The notes under the pieces were generated by a model. The model was not told the DNA's origin. It saw nothing but the letters and a program-made list of their open reading frames with translations, and ran no database searches. From NCBI GenBank assembly GCA_019119815.1, contig DWWH01000087.1, forward strand, positions 36,235 through 100,234: a stretch of DNA of 64,000 nt, in the 5' to 3' direction. The DNA is from Candidatus Eisenbergiella intestinipullorum. GTDB taxonomy: Bacteria; Bacillota; Clostridia; Lachnospirales; Lachnospiraceae. Below, in pieces: positions 10,742-20,647 of the stretch; position 1 is the first letter of the stretch, and each line of letters begins with the position of its first letter. A program made the position numbers and the translations under genes.

Positions 10742-12193
10742 TTGTCTGCAATACTTTTGACGAAAGACGGCACCCCTGTGATAGGATGGATCGCTGTCGT
10801 TTTGGGACAGATCATGGAATGGATCTTCGATCTGCTGAATCTGATCGGAATCCCCAATATCGGTCTTGCCATTATCATTTTCACCATCGTTGTCTACTCT
10901 CTGATGCTTCCGCTGACGATCAAGCAGCAGAAGTTTTCCAAGCTCAGCAACAAGATGAACCCTGAGCTGCAGGCGATTCAGAAAAAGTATAAGGACAGGA
11001 AGGACAATGAGTCCATGATGGCCATGCAGAATGAAACGCAGGCTGTCTATGCGAAATACGGGGTTTCCCCCATGGGAAGCTGCGTACAGCTTCTGATCCA
11101 GCTGCCCATCCTGTATGCGCTGTACCGCGTGATCTATGCGATCCCTGCCTACATCAGCCAGGTGAGAGATGCATTTTTCCCTCTGGTGGACAAGCTGATC
11201 TCCATGGAAGGAAGCGCGGATTTTATCCAGGGCTTTCAGAATGCTGCCATGTATGCGAACCGTTTTACCAACGAGCAGTATCTGGCAGGAAATACGACCT
11301 ATGTGCAGAACGCCTTTATCGATGTGCTGAATAAGGCATCCACGCCCGAGTGGGCCAGCCTGGCAGAAAAATTTCCCAGTCTTGCCGCGGATATTCAGAA
11401 TACGACGGCGAAGCTTGCGGAATATAACAATTTCCTCGGCATGAATATCGGGGATTCCCCTTCTTATTATTTTTCCAATGCAGTTGCCCAGGGAAGCATT
11501 CTTCTGATCATCGCGGCTCTGGCCATCCCGGTGCTTTCGGCCGTGACGCAGTGGATCAACGTGAAGCTGATGCCTCAGGCGTCCACCTCGCAGGGAAACG
11601 ATCAGCAGAACAGCATGATGGCTTCCATGAAGATGATGAACACTATCATGCCGATCTTCTCCGCAGTATTCTGTTTCTCTCTTCCTGCCGGCGTGGGCCT
11701 GTACTGGGTGGCCAGTTCCGTAGTCAGAAGCATCCAGCAGGTACTGGTGAACAAGCACATTGACCGGATGGATCTGGACCAGATCATTGAAAAGAATAAG
11801 GACAAGGCCAAGGAGAAAATGGAGAAGCGCATCAAGCGGATGGAAAAGGCCGGGATTGATCCCAAGACCATCAACCAGTATGCGAACATGAATACCAGAA
11901 ATGTGCAGACACAGGCTCCGAAGCCAAAGCGCAGCATTTCCCAGAAGGCGGCCTCGGCGCCGGCACTCACTCCGGAAGAGAGGGAGGAAGCGGTCAGAAG
12001 GTCTACAGAGATGTATAACAAAAAGGCTCCGAAGCCCGGAAGCATTACAGCGAAGGCGAATATGGTCAGGATCTATAACGAGAATAATAATAAACCGGAA
12101 AAGACGAACCGGACAGGTTCTTCAAAGGCGTCGTCCGGAAAGGGAAAAGCGTCTGGAAAGAGTACGTCAGAGGAAAAATCCGATCAGAGATAA
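10742..12193 (+). CDS. yidC: membrane protein insertase YidC/OxaA
   Basis: Polytopic insertase that places proteins in the membrane with or without SecYEG. 483 aa. Segments near residues 10-55 (VLGQIMEWIFDLL; IGLAIIIFTIVVYSLMLPLT) are followed by the cytoplasmic hairpin KFSKLSNKMNPELQAIQKKY. Three further hydrophobic segments and a long basic, low-complexity tail follow. The start appears to be TTG at 10742, with AAGGAGG at 10726-10732 and a 9-nt spacing. Of the SpoIIIJ type, lacking the large proteobacterial periplasmic domain. Confidence 0.95.
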   Translation: MSAILLTKDGTPVIGWIAVVLGQIMEWIFDLLNLIGIPNIGLAIIIFTIVVYSLMLPLTIKQQKFSKLSNKMNPELQAIQKKYKDRKDNESMMAMQNETQAVYAKYGVSPMGSCVQLLIQLPILYALYRVIYAIPAYISQVRDAFFPLVDKLISMEGSADFIQGFQNAAMYANRFTNEQYLAGNTTYVQNAFIDVLNKASTPEWASLAEKFPSLAADIQNTTAKLAEYNNFLGMNIGDSPSYYFSNAVAQGSILLIIAALAIPVLSAVTQWINVKLMPQASTSQGNDQQNSMMASMKMMNTIMPIFSAVFCFSLPAGVGLYWVASSVVRSIQQVLVNKHIDRMDLDQIIEKNKDKAKEKMEKRIKRMEKAGIDPKTINQYANMNTRNVQTQAPKPKRSISQKAASAPALTPEEREEAVRRSTEMYNKKAPKPGSITAKANMVRIYNENNNKPEKTNRTGSSKASSGKGKASGKSTSEEKSDQR

Positions 12194-12271
12194 TAAAAGA
12201 AGTCTGTGCTGTAAGGGTGAAATGGGGTGGAAGCCGCACCATCCGGCAGCGGCTTCGGATTGGAGGTAATT

Positions 12272-12895
12272 ATGGAATTCATGGAATTTACTGCAAAGAC
12301 AGTGGATGATGCCATTACGGCGGCGTGCCAGAAATTTCTTGTCACCAGCGACAGGCTGGAATATGAGGTGATCGAAGAAGGTTCCTCCGGCTTTCTTGGA
12401 TTTAATGCCAAGCCCGCAAGGATCAGGGCGAAGGTGAAGGAGACCGTGGAGGATAAGGCGAAGGCGTTTCTGGATGATGTGTTCGCTGCCATGCATATGA
12501 CGGTCCTGGTAGAAGTAAGCTATGATGAAGCGGAAAACGTGATGGATATTGAGCTTAAGGGAGACGATATGGGTGTGCTGATCGGAAAGAGAGGACAGAC
12601 CCTAGATTCCCTTCAGTATCTGGCATCACTGGTGGTGAACCGGGACAGTGACGATTATATCCGCGTGAAGGTGGATACGGAAAATTACCGGAAGAGAAGG
12701 AAGGAAACGCTGGAAAATCTGGCAAAAAACATCGCCTACAAAGTGAAGCGGACGAAGAGGAGCGTATCCCTTGAGCCGATGAATCCCTATGAGAGAAGGA
12801 TCATCCATTCCGCGCTTCAGAATGATAAGTTTGTAGTGACCCACAGCGAAGGAGAGGAGCCCTTCCGTCATGTGGTGGTTACGCTGAAGAAATGA
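12272..12895 (+). CDS. khpB: RNA-binding protein KhpB/Jag (SpoIIIJ-associated)
   Basis: 207 aa. Jag_N domain at the N-terminus (MEFTAKTVDDAI, then SSGFLGFNAKPARI), KH domain with GKRG in VLIGKRGQTLDSLQYLASL, and a C-terminal R3H domain ending in ERRIIHSALQ. The family binds RNA with KhpA and affects cell elongation and division in Gram-positives. The start at 12272 follows TGGAGGT; an in-frame ATG 45 nt upstream has no ribosome site. Confidence 0.94.
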   Translation: MEFMEFTAKTVDDAITAACQKFLVTSDRLEYEVIEEGSSGFLGFNAKPARIRAKVKETVEDKAKAFLDDVFAAMHMTVLVEVSYDEAENVMDIELKGDDMGVLIGKRGQTLDSLQYLASLVVNRDSDDYIRVKVDTENYRKRRKETLENLAKNIAYKVKRTKRSVSLEPMNPYERRIIHSALQNDKFVVTHSEGEEPFRHVVVTLKK

Positions 12896-12934
12896 TGAAA
12901 ATGCCGCCATTCGGCGGCTGAGGTAAGAGAAAGT

Positions 12935-14320
12935 ATGAAACAGACCGAGACGATTGCAGCGATTGCAACGGCGCTTTCCGATTCCGGCATCGGGATCATC
13001 CGCATCAGCGGGAGCGAAGCGATACCGGTCGGTGACCGCATATACCGGTCTAAGAATGGCTGCCATAGTCTGAAAGATTATGGCAGCCATACCATTCATT
13101 ACGGATTTATTGTGGATGGGGATGAAATTCTGGATGAGGTCATGGTATCGGTCATGAAGGCGCCGAAAACCTATACAAGAGAGGATACCGTTGAGATCAA
13201 CTGTCACGGCGGTGTTCTGGTGATGCGCCGGATCCTGGAGGCTGTTCTCAGAAACGGTGCGAGACTTGCCGAACCCGGAGAATTTACCAGGCGGGCTTTT
13301 CTGAACGGCAGGATCGATCTGGCAAAGGCGGAGGCGGTGATGGATCTGATCCGTTCCCGAAGCGATTATGCAAGAAAGGCTTCCTTCAGCCAGCTGGAGG
13401 GTTCTGTCTCCGACAGGATCAGGCAGCTGAGACAGAAGATCCTGACGGAGCTCGCTTTTATTGAATCCGCTCTGGACGATCCGGAGCATATCAGTACGGA
13501 AGGATACCCGGAACGGCTTTCCAAAACGGTGGACGAGCTGATCGGAGCGTGCCGCAGGCTGATCGACTCCGCAGAGAACGGAAGGCTTCTGAAAGAAGGA
13601 ATCAATACCGTCATTGTGGGAAAGCCGAACGCGGGAAAATCCTCCCTTCTGAATCTGCTTGCCGGAAAAGAGAGGGCCATCGTGACCGATATTGCAGGAA
13701 CTACCAGAGATGTGCTGGAAGAGCCGGTGAGCCTCCATGGGATCAGTCTGAACGTGATCGATACGGCCGGCATCCGTTCCACCTCGGACCTGGTGGAAAA
13801 AATGGGCGTGCAGAGGGCGGAGCAGTATGCAAAGGAAGCGGATCTGATCCTGTACATGGCGGATTCCTCCATTCCCATGGATGACAGCGATGAGCGTATT
13901 CTGAAGCTTCTGAAGGGAAAGAAATGTATCGCCCTGCTGAACAAGTCGGACCTGACTGCCGTCCTGACAAAGGAAGAGCTGCAAGGCAGGCTCCCGGAAG
14001 GCGTTCCGGTAATTTCTGTGTCCGTGAAGGAAAAAAAGGGACTGGATGAATTGGAAAGAACTCTGACAGATCTGTTTTTTGCCGGAAAGCTCAGCTTCAA
14101 CGAAGAGGTCATCATTACCAGCATGCGGCACAAGGAAGCGCTGCAGAATGCCTGTGAAAGCCTGCTTGAGGTGAAAAAAAGCCTGGAGGCCGGCATGCCC
14201 GAGGATTTCTTCTCTATTGATCTGATGAGCGCATACGCTTCTCTGGGAGAGATCATCGGAGAAGAGGTGGGAGAGGATCTGGTCAACGAAATTTTCAGTA
14301 AATTCTGTATGGGAAAATAG
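12935..14320 (+). CDS. mnmE: tRNA uridine-5-carboxymethylaminomethyl GTPase MnmE
   Basis: 461 aa. With MnmG it modifies the wobble uridine of several tRNAs. Contains the tetrahydrofolate-binding N-domain, a GTPase inserted in the helical domain (GKPNAGKSS, DTAGI, NKSD) and the obligatory C-terminal FCMGK whose cysteine is catalytic. A small hairpin (GCCGCCATTCGGCGGC, 12903-12918) separates it from khpB. Its partner mnmG lies two genes downstream, interrupted by rarA and an unknown gene. Confidence 0.97.
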   Translation: MKQTETIAAIATALSDSGIGIIRISGSEAIPVGDRIYRSKNGCHSLKDYGSHTIHYGFIVDGDEILDEVMVSVMKAPKTYTREDTVEINCHGGVLVMRRILEAVLRNGARLAEPGEFTRRAFLNGRIDLAKAEAVMDLIRSRSDYARKASFSQLEGSVSDRIRQLRQKILTELAFIESALDDPEHISTEGYPERLSKTVDELIGACRRLIDSAENGRLLKEGINTVIVGKPNAGKSSLLNLLAGKERAIVTDIAGTTRDVLEEPVSLHGISLNVIDTAGIRSTSDLVEKMGVQRAEQYAKEADLILYMADSSIPMDDSDERILKLLKGKKCIALLNKSDLTAVLTKEELQGRLPEGVPVISVSVKEKKGLDELERTLTDLFFAGKLSFNEEVIITSMRHKEALQNACESLLEVKKSLEAGMPEDFFSIDLMSAYASLGEIIGEEVGEDLVNEIFSKFCMGK

Positions 14321-14400
14321 AGGAGAAACGCCTCAGACAGTTCTGATGGCAGAAGAGTTGCTGTGCTCCGGAATGGAGAATAGAATGGAGATGGTTGTGA

Positions 14401-15753
14401 ATGGAACAGATGTCATTGTTTGACACAGGATCTTCCGGCTGGGGAAACGGCGGGATTTCCGCCTCTGATCCGCTGGCGAGCAGACTCCGTCCGGAAAGCC
14501 TGGAGGAATTTGTGGGGCAGAAACATCTGGTGGGAGAGGGAAAGGTGCTGCGCCGCCTGATCGATCAGGACAGCATCTGTTCCATGATCTTCTGGGGACC
14601 GCCCGGCGTGGGAAAGACGACTCTGGCCCGGATCATCGCCCGGAAAACAAAGGCGGATTTCATTGATTTCAGCGCCGTTACCAGCGGCATCAAAGAGATC
14701 CGTCAGGTGATGCAGCAGGCGGAGCAGGCGCGTATGACAGGACGCAGGACCATCGTATTTGTGGATGAGATCCATCGTTTCAACAAAGCGCAGCAGGATG
14801 CCTTTCTCCCCTTTGTGGAAAAAGGAAGTATCATTCTCATCGGAGCTACTACGGAAAATCCTTCCTTTGAGATTAATTCCGCTCTGCTTTCCCGCTGCAA
14901 AGTATTCGTCCTGCAGGCTCTTTCCAAAGAGGACATCGGGGAGCTTCTCCGGCATGCGCTCACCGCAAAGTCCGGATACGGCGGACAGAAGATAGAGGTG
15001 CCGGATCCTGTTCTGGAAGCTGCGGCCGTGTTTGCCAACGGGGATGCGAGGACTGCGCTGAACACGCTGGAAATGATGGTGCTGAACGGACAGATTCTGA
15101 CGGACGGTACCATCCGCATTACGGAGGAGACGCTGGAACAGTGTACCAGCAGACGCTCTCTTCTCTACGATAAGAAGGGAGAGGAGCATTACAATCTGAT
15201 CTCTGCTCTTCATAAATCCATGAGAAATACCGATCCGGACGCTGCCGTTTACTGGCTGGCGCGCATGCTGGAGGCGGGAGAGGATCCGCTGTATGTGGCG
15301 AGGCGTCTGATCCGATTCGCCAGTGAGGATGTGGGAATGGCGGACAGCAATGCGCTTACGGTTGCGGTTTCCGCCTATCAGGCCTGCCATTTCATAGGAA
15401 TGCCGGAATGCAATGTGAATCTGACTCATGCGGTGGTCTATCTTTCCATGGCGCCCAAATCCAATTCCCTTTACATGGCTTATGAGGAATGTAAGGAGGA
15501 TGCGGTCAAGATGCTCGCTCAGCCCGTTCCTCTTCAGATCCGCAACGCTCCTACCAGTCTGATGGAGGAGCTCCATTATGGAGAGGGGTATGTCTATGCC
15601 CACAGCACCAGAGAAAAGGTTGCCGCCATGCAGTGCCTTCCGGACGCTTTGAAGGGAAAAAGATACTATTTTCCTTCTGAGCAGGGAAAGGAAGCGGAAA
15701 CAAAAAAGAAGCTGGAGAAGATTCTCGCCTGGAAAGCGGAACAGCTTCCCTGA
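14401..15753 (+). CDS. rarA: replication-associated recombination protein A (AAA ATPase)
   Basis: 450 aa. RarA/MgsA clamp-loader-like ATPase that acts at stalled forks. N-terminal QMSLFDTG resembles a clamp- or SSB-interacting peptide. DPLASRLRPESLEEFVGQ, Walker A GPPGVGKTT, Walker B IVFVDEIHRFNKAQQD, sensor 1 GATTENPSFEI and the C-terminal ASEDVGMADSNAL are all present. Family members are usually elsewhere; its position between mnmE and mnmG near the origin is a local arrangement. Confidence 0.95.
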   Translation: MEQMSLFDTGSSGWGNGGISASDPLASRLRPESLEEFVGQKHLVGEGKVLRRLIDQDSICSMIFWGPPGVGKTTLARIIARKTKADFIDFSAVTSGIKEIRQVMQQAEQARMTGRRTIVFVDEIHRFNKAQQDAFLPFVEKGSIILIGATTENPSFEINSALLSRCKVFVLQALSKEDIGELLRHALTAKSGYGGQKIEVPDPVLEAAAVFANGDARTALNTLEMMVLNGQILTDGTIRITEETLEQCTSRRSLLYDKKGEEHYNLISALHKSMRNTDPDAAVYWLARMLEAGEDPLYVARRLIRFASEDVGMADSNALTVAVSAYQACHFIGMPECNVNLTHAVVYLSMAPKSNSLYMAYEECKEDAVKMLAQPVPLQIRNAPTSLMEELHYGEGYVYAHSTREKVAAMQCLPDALKGKRYYFPSEQGKEAETKKKLEKILAWKAEQLP

Positions 15754-15754
15754 T

Positions 15755-15805
15755 CCGCTCTTTGTTCCTGTTCACTGACAAGCCAGCGAATAGGAACCGC
15801 TCTTT
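15755..15805. mobile_element. 33-bp hairpin insertion with 9-bp target duplication (family C copy 2)
   Basis: A 33-bp palindromic insert (15764-15796; outer arms TTCCT/AGGAA, core TTCACTGACAAGCCAGCGAA) is flanked on both sides by the 9-mer CCGCTCTTT (15755-15763 and 15797-15805). The core recurs at 5014-5033. The duplication points to insertion into pre-existing sequence. Another hairpin (ATCGCTTCGCGAT) follows at about 15812. Confidence 0.75.
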
Positions 15806-15908
15806 CATTTCGATCGCTTCGCGATGAGGCGGATGCTTTTCATATGTCCGGCTTTGTGTTAAGATGAAAAAAAGTCACTGTCAGAAGAAGAGAAATGGGG
15901 TGTACGGA

Positions 15909-16508
15909 ATGAAAAAGGAATCAAATGGGGGACTGTTTTTTCTGCTGGCCGTGGGCATCGTGGGACTTGGCCTGTATTTCGGAGCGGCGAAGGAGTACAG
16001 TCATGGGGAACTTCAGCTTTACCATATGATCTGCTGGGCTGTTCTGATCATCGCTTTTCTGCGTCTCCTGGAGCTGTTCTGGAAGCCGGTCCGGTCGCTG
16101 TGGGATCAGGCATGGGGAAAGGTGCAGGAGACCCGTATGCCGGAGCATGAAGGAAGGGGGAGAAGGTCAGAATCAGAGGCAGGATACGGGGAATATGGAA
16201 AGGATTATGCAGCCGGGATGCCGATGAGATATGAGGCGCCGTCTGCCGGGCCGCAGCAGTCCTCCTGTCCGCAGTATGCCGGCGGAAAAGAGCGGTTTCC
16301 CTTTGAGGAAGAAGAGGAGATCAGCAGGGCGGACGGTGTGATCATCATGCCGGACGGCAGCTCTCATTTGTACCTGGATGACCGGAGCGGGAAGAAGGCG
16401 GACGGTCCGTCATCGGAGGAAGAAGATCCGAAGGGAAAGGATAGAACGGATCCGTCTTCGGAAAAGCCGGAAAAGAAAAAAGATAAGAAGAAAAAGAAGA
16501 AGAAGTAA
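15909..16508 (+). CDS. small membrane protein with charged, lysine-rich tail
   Basis: Unknown function. 199 aa: two hydrophobic segments ([18 protein letters not shown], about residues 8-25, and [19 protein letters not shown], about 40-58), then a hydrophilic tail rich in Glu, Gly, Pro and Lys that ends in a run of lysines. This looks like a two-helix membrane anchor with a disordered cytoplasmic tail. Start at 15909 has a GGGGTG-type site; a start at 15864 would add 15 residues. Lies between rarA and mnmG on the same strand. Confidence 0.7.
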   Translation: MKKESNGGLFFLLAVGIVGLGLYFGAAKEYSHGELQLYHMICWAVLIIAFLRLLELFWKPVRSLWDQAWGKVQETRMPEHEGRGRRSESEAGYGEYGKDYAAGMPMRYEAPSAGPQQSSCPQYAGGKERFPFEEEEEISRADGVIIMPDGSSHLYLDDRSGKKADGPSSEEEDPKGKDRTDPSSEKPEKKKDKKKKKKK

Positions 16509-16540
16509 AGCAGGAAAGAACAGAAGGAGTGGAAACAAAA

Positions 16541-18451
16541 ATGGCGCAGGTCATGGAACGAGTGGATGTATGTGTGGTTGGCGCGGGACATGCGGGCTGC
16601 GAGGCGGCGCTGGCCTGCGCGAGGATGGGACTGGAGACCGTGATTTTTACGGTGAGTGCGGACAGCATCGCCCTGATGCCCTGCAATCCCAATATCGGCG
16701 GTTCTTCCAAGGGGCATCTGGTAAGAGAATTGGATGCTCTGGGCGGAGAGATGGGGAAAAATATCGATAAAACCTTCATTCAGTCCAAGATGCTGAATGT
16801 TTCCAAGGGACCTGCTGTCCATTCCCTGCGCGCACAGGCTGATAAGGCGGCGTATACGGGACAGATGCGCCAGGTGCTGGAAAATCAGAAACATCTTACC
16901 ATCAAGCAGGCAGAGGTCTGTGAGATTCTGACAGAGGACGATAAAGAAAGACCGGGAAAAAAGAGGATCACCGGCGTGCGCATTTTTACGGGAATGATCT
17001 ATGAATGCCGCGCGGTCATTCTGTGTACGGGTACCTATCTGAATGCCAGATGCCTGTGTGGGGAGGCTATTACTTATACAGGGCCGAATGGTCTTCAGCC
17101 GGCTGTTCATCTGACCGAATGCCTGAAAAATCTGGGAATCCGCATGAAGCGTTTCAAAACAGGAACACCAGCGAGAATGGACGGCAGGAGCATTGATTAT
17201 TCCAGAATGGAGGAACAGCCGGGAGATGAACGTGTGGTTCCCTTTTCTTTTTCCACAGATCCGGAAAGCGTGCAGAAGCCGCAGGTTTCCTGCTGGCTGA
17301 CCTATACCAATGAAAAAACCCATGAGATCATCCGGGCCAATCTGGATCGGTCCCCTATTTATGCGGGGATCATCGAAGGAACAGGCCCCAGATACTGTCC
17401 TTCCATCGAGGACAAGGTGGTAAAATTTGCAGACAAGCCCAGACATCAGGTTTTTCTGGAGCCGGAGGGCCTATCCACCAATGAGATGTATGTGGGCGGT
17501 ATGTCTTCTTCTCTTCCGGAGGATGTTCAGCTTGCTATGTACAGAAGTGTTCCTGGTTTGGAACACTGTAAAATTGTCCGCAATGCCTATGCTATTGAAT
17601 ACGACTGCATTGATGCCAGACAGCTCTATCCCTCATTAGAGTTCAGAAATATTTCCGGGCTGTTCAGTGCCGGACAGTTTAACGGAAGCAGCGGATATGA
17701 GGAGGCGGCTGCACAGGGACTGATCGCGGGCATGAACGCGGCACTTCAGATCAAAGGGAGAGAGGCCGTGGTGCTGGACCGTTCTCAGGCCTATATCGGA
17801 GTCCTGATCGATGACCTCATTACAAAGGATAACAGAGAGCCTTACCGGATGATGACTTCCCGTGCGGAATACCGCCTTCTTCTGCGGCAGGACAATGCGG
17901 ATCTTAGGCTGAGAGAGATTGGGTATCGGGTTGGTCTGGTATCAGAAGAGGAATATCTGCACACCTGCAGAAAGAAGGAAATGATAACACGGGAGATAGC
18001 CCGGCTGAAGACTGCCATGGTCGGAGCGTCCGCTCCGGTTCAGCAATTCCTTTCCGATCACGGGAGTTCTCCTCTGAAAACGGCAGCCAGTCTGGCTGAG
18101 CTGATCTGCCGTCCGGAACTGAATTATGAGCTTCTTTCCGGAATCGATCCGGAAAGAGAAGCGCTTCCTGCTGATGTGATTGAACAGGTTGAGATTGAAC
18201 TGAAGTATGAGGGCTATATTGGAAGACAAAAAAAGCAGGTGGAGCAGTTTCAGAAAATGGAAGAAAAAAAGATTCCGGACTGGGTGGACTATGATGAGGT
18301 ACCGAGCCTGAGGCTGGAAGCGAGGCAGAAGCTGAAGGAATTTCTTCCCGTATCTGTTGGACAGGCTTCCAGGATCTCAGGAGTTTCTCCTGCAGATATT
18401 TCCGTTCTTCTCGTTTTTCTGGAGCATCACCGGAAAAAGAGAGAGGGCTGA
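16541..18451 (+). CDS. mnmG: tRNA uridine-5-carboxymethylaminomethyl enzyme MnmG (GidA)
   Basis: FAD-dependent partner of MnmE, 636 aa. FAD-binding [17 protein letters not shown], the [20 protein letters not shown] block, [33 protein letters not shown] and [17 protein letters not shown] are all family signatures. I prefer the ATG at 16541 with AAGGAG 11 nt before it; a GTG at 16529 overlaps that site. Confidence 0.97.
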   Translation: MAQVMERVDVCVVGAGHAGCEAALACARMGLETVIFTVSADSIALMPCNPNIGGSSKGHLVRELDALGGEMGKNIDKTFIQSKMLNVSKGPAVHSLRAQADKAAYTGQMRQVLENQKHLTIKQAEVCEILTEDDKERPGKKRITGVRIFTGMIYECRAVILCTGTYLNARCLCGEAITYTGPNGLQPAVHLTECLKNLGIRMKRFKTGTPARMDGRSIDYSRMEEQPGDERVVPFSFSTDPESVQKPQVSCWLTYTNEKTHEIIRANLDRSPIYAGIIEGTGPRYCPSIEDKVVKFADKPRHQVFLEPEGLSTNEMYVGGMSSSLPEDVQLAMYRSVPGLEHCKIVRNAYAIEYDCIDARQLYPSLEFRNISGLFSAGQFNGSSGYEEAAAQGLIAGMNAALQIKGREAVVLDRSQAYIGVLIDDLITKDNREPYRMMTSRAEYRLLLRQDNADLRLREIGYRVGLVSEEEYLHTCRKKEMITREIARLKTAMVGASAPVQQFLSDHGSSPLKTAASLAELICRPELNYELLSGIDPEREALPADVIEQVEIELKYEGYIGRQKKQVEQFQKMEEKKIPDWVDYDEVPSLRLEARQKLKEFLPVSVGQASRISGVSPADISVLLVFLEHHRKKREG

Positions 18452-18475
18452 AAGAGAGAATTTAACGGAGGCAAT

Positions 18476-19237
18476 ATGGAATACGATTTTGAAAAATATG
18501 ACCTGACTTCTTTCCGGCAGGATCTGGGAGAACTGAACATCCGGCTGAGTGGAGAACAGGAGAGACAGTTTCTTTCCTTTTATGAGCTGCTGACGGAATG
18601 GAACAGCTTTATGAACCTTACTGCGATCACAGAATTTGACGAAGTGGTAAAAAAGCATTTTGTGGACAGCCTTTCTCTGGTAAAGGTTCTTCCTGAACTC
18701 GGAAAGGAAGGGGCTTCCGGAAAAGCATATACTCTGATCGATGTGGGAACGGGTGCGGGATTTCCGGGAATCCCTTTGAAGATCGCCTTTCCGGAGCTGG
18801 AAATCACCCTTCTGGATTCTCTGCAGAAACGGGTCAGCTTTTTGAATGCGGTGATCGAAATGCTTTCTCTTTCCAAAATTACGGCAGTTCACGGAAGGGC
18901 AGAGGATCTGGCAAAACCCGGTAAGATGAGAGAACGTTTTGACTTTTGTGTTTCCAGAGCGGTTGCAAATCTTTCCACCCTTTCGGAATACTGTATTCCT
19001 TTTGTGAAAAAGGGGGGAAGCTTTATTTCTTATAAAAGTGCCGGAGCGGAAGAGGAGGCTGCTGCTGCCGGAGAAGCTGTCAAAATTCTTGGAGGAGCGG
19101 AACCGGAGGTATTTTCCTTCTGCCTTCCCGGCACGGACATGGGGAGAAATTTTTATGTAATCAGAAAAAAAGCTCCTACACCTGCAAAGTATCCGCGTAA
19201 GGCGGGACTTCCGGCGAAGGAGCCAATCCATGGGTGA
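18476..19237 (+). CDS. rsmG: 16S rRNA (guanine-N7) methyltransferase RsmG
   Basis: 253 aa SAM-dependent methyltransferase (GidB) acting on G527 of 16S rRNA; loss gives low-level streptomycin resistance in other bacteria. SAM motif DVGTGAGFPGIPLKI, then ITLLDSLQKRVSFLNAV and SRAVANLSTLSEY. Follows mnmG by 24 nt behind ACGGAGG, as in most Firmicutes. Confidence 0.96.
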   Translation: MEYDFEKYDLTSFRQDLGELNIRLSGEQERQFLSFYELLTEWNSFMNLTAITEFDEVVKKHFVDSLSLVKVLPELGKEGASGKAYTLIDVGTGAGFPGIPLKIAFPELEITLLDSLQKRVSFLNAVIEMLSLSKITAVHGRAEDLAKPGKMRERFDFCVSRAVANLSTLSEYCIPFVKKGGSFISYKSAGAEEEAAAAGEAVKILGGAEPEVFSFCLPGTDMGRNFYVIRKKAPTPAKYPRKAGLPAKEPIHG

Positions 19238-19263
19238 ACATTTTCAGAATCATTTCTGAACTT

Positions 19264-20208
19264 CTATAAAAGGATTTCCAGCTGTTCCAGGACCGCTTTC
19301 GATTTTTCCAGATGAGGATACTGTCTGGTATAAGAGATCGGGAAGGCTTCTATGGAAGGATTATAGGAAATATAGGAGTCGATCGCCGGCTGGTTATCCT
19401 TTTTCTCCGTTCCATATATGATATAAATACTGTGATCGATCTGCTTCAGTGCGTGAAGAATGTTCGTATTCATATATCTTCCCATATAACTTGCAAAGGA
19501 ATATTTAGCGGTACAGTCCGGCTGATGAGACGCTTCCCGGTAGGCGTCCAGAATGTTTTCACTCACCATTCCCGGATTGTAGAAGTACTTTTCCGCAAAG
19601 CTTCTGCGGAAGGCTTCCTTTGTTGTGAGCATATTATAGACGAAGGTTCCGAGCACAGGTGTATCAATGAGCAGCTTGAGCAGCTTCGTCCTTTTGCTTG
19701 GAATCCGGTTCATCTGACACAGGCTCTGCGGATTGATCAGCACCAGTCTGTCGATCATTTCTCCGTCATTGTGTGCAGACATAACTGCGACGGAAGCGGA
19801 GTCTCCGGTAGCAAGTATACTTGTTTTTCTTCCAATGACGTTTTTAATGAAGTCAACGATGGACTGCACATAGAGATAACTCGTATAGGTTATGTTCGGT
19901 TTATCTGACAGACCATATCCAAGCAGATCGATGGCAAATACTTCGTGATCTTCAGCCAGTTCGTCGATAATCTTGCTGAATTCGTAGCTGCTGCTTCCGG
20001 CCGTGAGGTCATGGAGCAGCAGGAGAGGAGTTCCGGTTCCCTTCTGCGTATATCTGATTTTCCCAAACCGCCATTCATAATATTTGTTGTTTGGATTGGA
20101 AAGCGTATTATTCACGGTGCTGAGGGAAAATTCTACCCGGTTGATGATGTGCATGGTCAGGGCAGCCAGACCGGTGAGAGCAATGAAAGTTCCTGTTTTT
20201 TTCGTCAT
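19264..20208 (-). CDS. alpha/beta hydrolase, membrane-anchored
   Basis: 314 aa alpha/beta-hydrolase fold of unknown substrate, convergent with rsmG. An uncleaved N-terminal hydrophobic stretch (GTFIALTGLAALTMHII, residues 6-22) suggests a membrane anchor. The nucleophile elbow is GDSAS with Ser137, so the last Gly of GxSxG is Ser, and the oxyanion HG is replaced by HD (LLLLHDLTAG). YGTEKKDNQP and QYPHLEK are candidate acid and histidine segments. Activity is likely but not certain. Starts behind GGAGG. Confidence 0.8.
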   Translation of the reverse strand: MTKKTGTFIALTGLAALTMHIINRVEFSLSTVNNTLSNPNNKYYEWRFGKIRYTQKGTGTPLLLLHDLTAGSSSYEFSKIIDELAEDHEVFAIDLLGYGLSDKPNITYTSYLYVQSIVDFIKNVIGRKTSILATGDSASVAVMSAHNDGEMIDRLVLINPQSLCQMNRIPSKRTKLLKLLIDTPVLGTFVYNMLTTKEAFRRSFAEKYFYNPGMVSENILDAYREASHQPDCTAKYSFASYMGRYMNTNILHALKQIDHSIYIIYGTEKKDNQPAIDSYISYNPSIEAFPISYTRQYPHLEKSKAVLEQLEILL

Positions 20209-20344
20209 ACATCCTCCATTTCAATTGTCAGATCAATGTTCATTCTATGTGAAAAGTTATAAATTTAAGCTTTGTTTGGGATATGATTTTCGACTATATT
20301 TATTATAAGCCAAGGAATATAAAGATACAAGCAATACTATTGTA

Positions 20345-20495
20345 TACAATAGGTACTACTCAGCCAGGCTTGCGCATTCCCTGCGCAGACCGTACGAAAG
20401 CAGACCGGCTGGAAGTATCCGGCCTGGCGCGAAGCGCTTGGAATGGTCGGATGCCGTTATCAGCTCTGCCGAAGGCTGAGCTGTAACTACAATAG
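20345..20495 (+). mobile_element. family A structured insertion, copy A1
   Basis: 135-bp non-coding element (20353-20487) flanked by the 8-mer TACAATAG on both sides (20345-20352, 20488-20495). It begins GTACTACTCAGCC and ends GGCTGAGCTGTAAC, which are imperfect inverted repeats of each other. Inside are three hairpins: TGCGCA/TGCGCA, a central TCCGGCC...GGTCGGA stem enclosing GCGCGAAGCGC, and a terminal CAGCTC-type stem with a GAA loop. Located between the hydrolase gene and parS/parA. Confidence 0.85.
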
Positions 20496-20607
20496 TTGAT
20501 TGATATGGAGGAGGTGTATCGTGTTCTGTATTAAATCTGTTTATCGCTGAAGAAAATCTGAATGATAGCATTGGTTATCGGTTCAGAGTTTTATCAATGG
20601 CCTGTAA

Positions 20608-20623
20608 TGTTTCACGTGAAACA
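20608..20623. promoter_or_regulatory. parS site 1
   Basis: Perfect 16-bp palindrome TGTTTCACGTGAAACA, identical to the Firmicute Spo0J/ParB binding site. It nucleates ParB spreading and SMC loading for origin segregation. Confidence 0.97.
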
Positions 20624-20647
20624 TTTATTGCATTTATGCGATGAAGA

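Noticed and set aside
12227..12271. Upstream start for khpB
   Set aside because: The extra 15 residues come from a non-conserved hairpin region and lack a ribosome site, while TGGAGGT precedes 12272.
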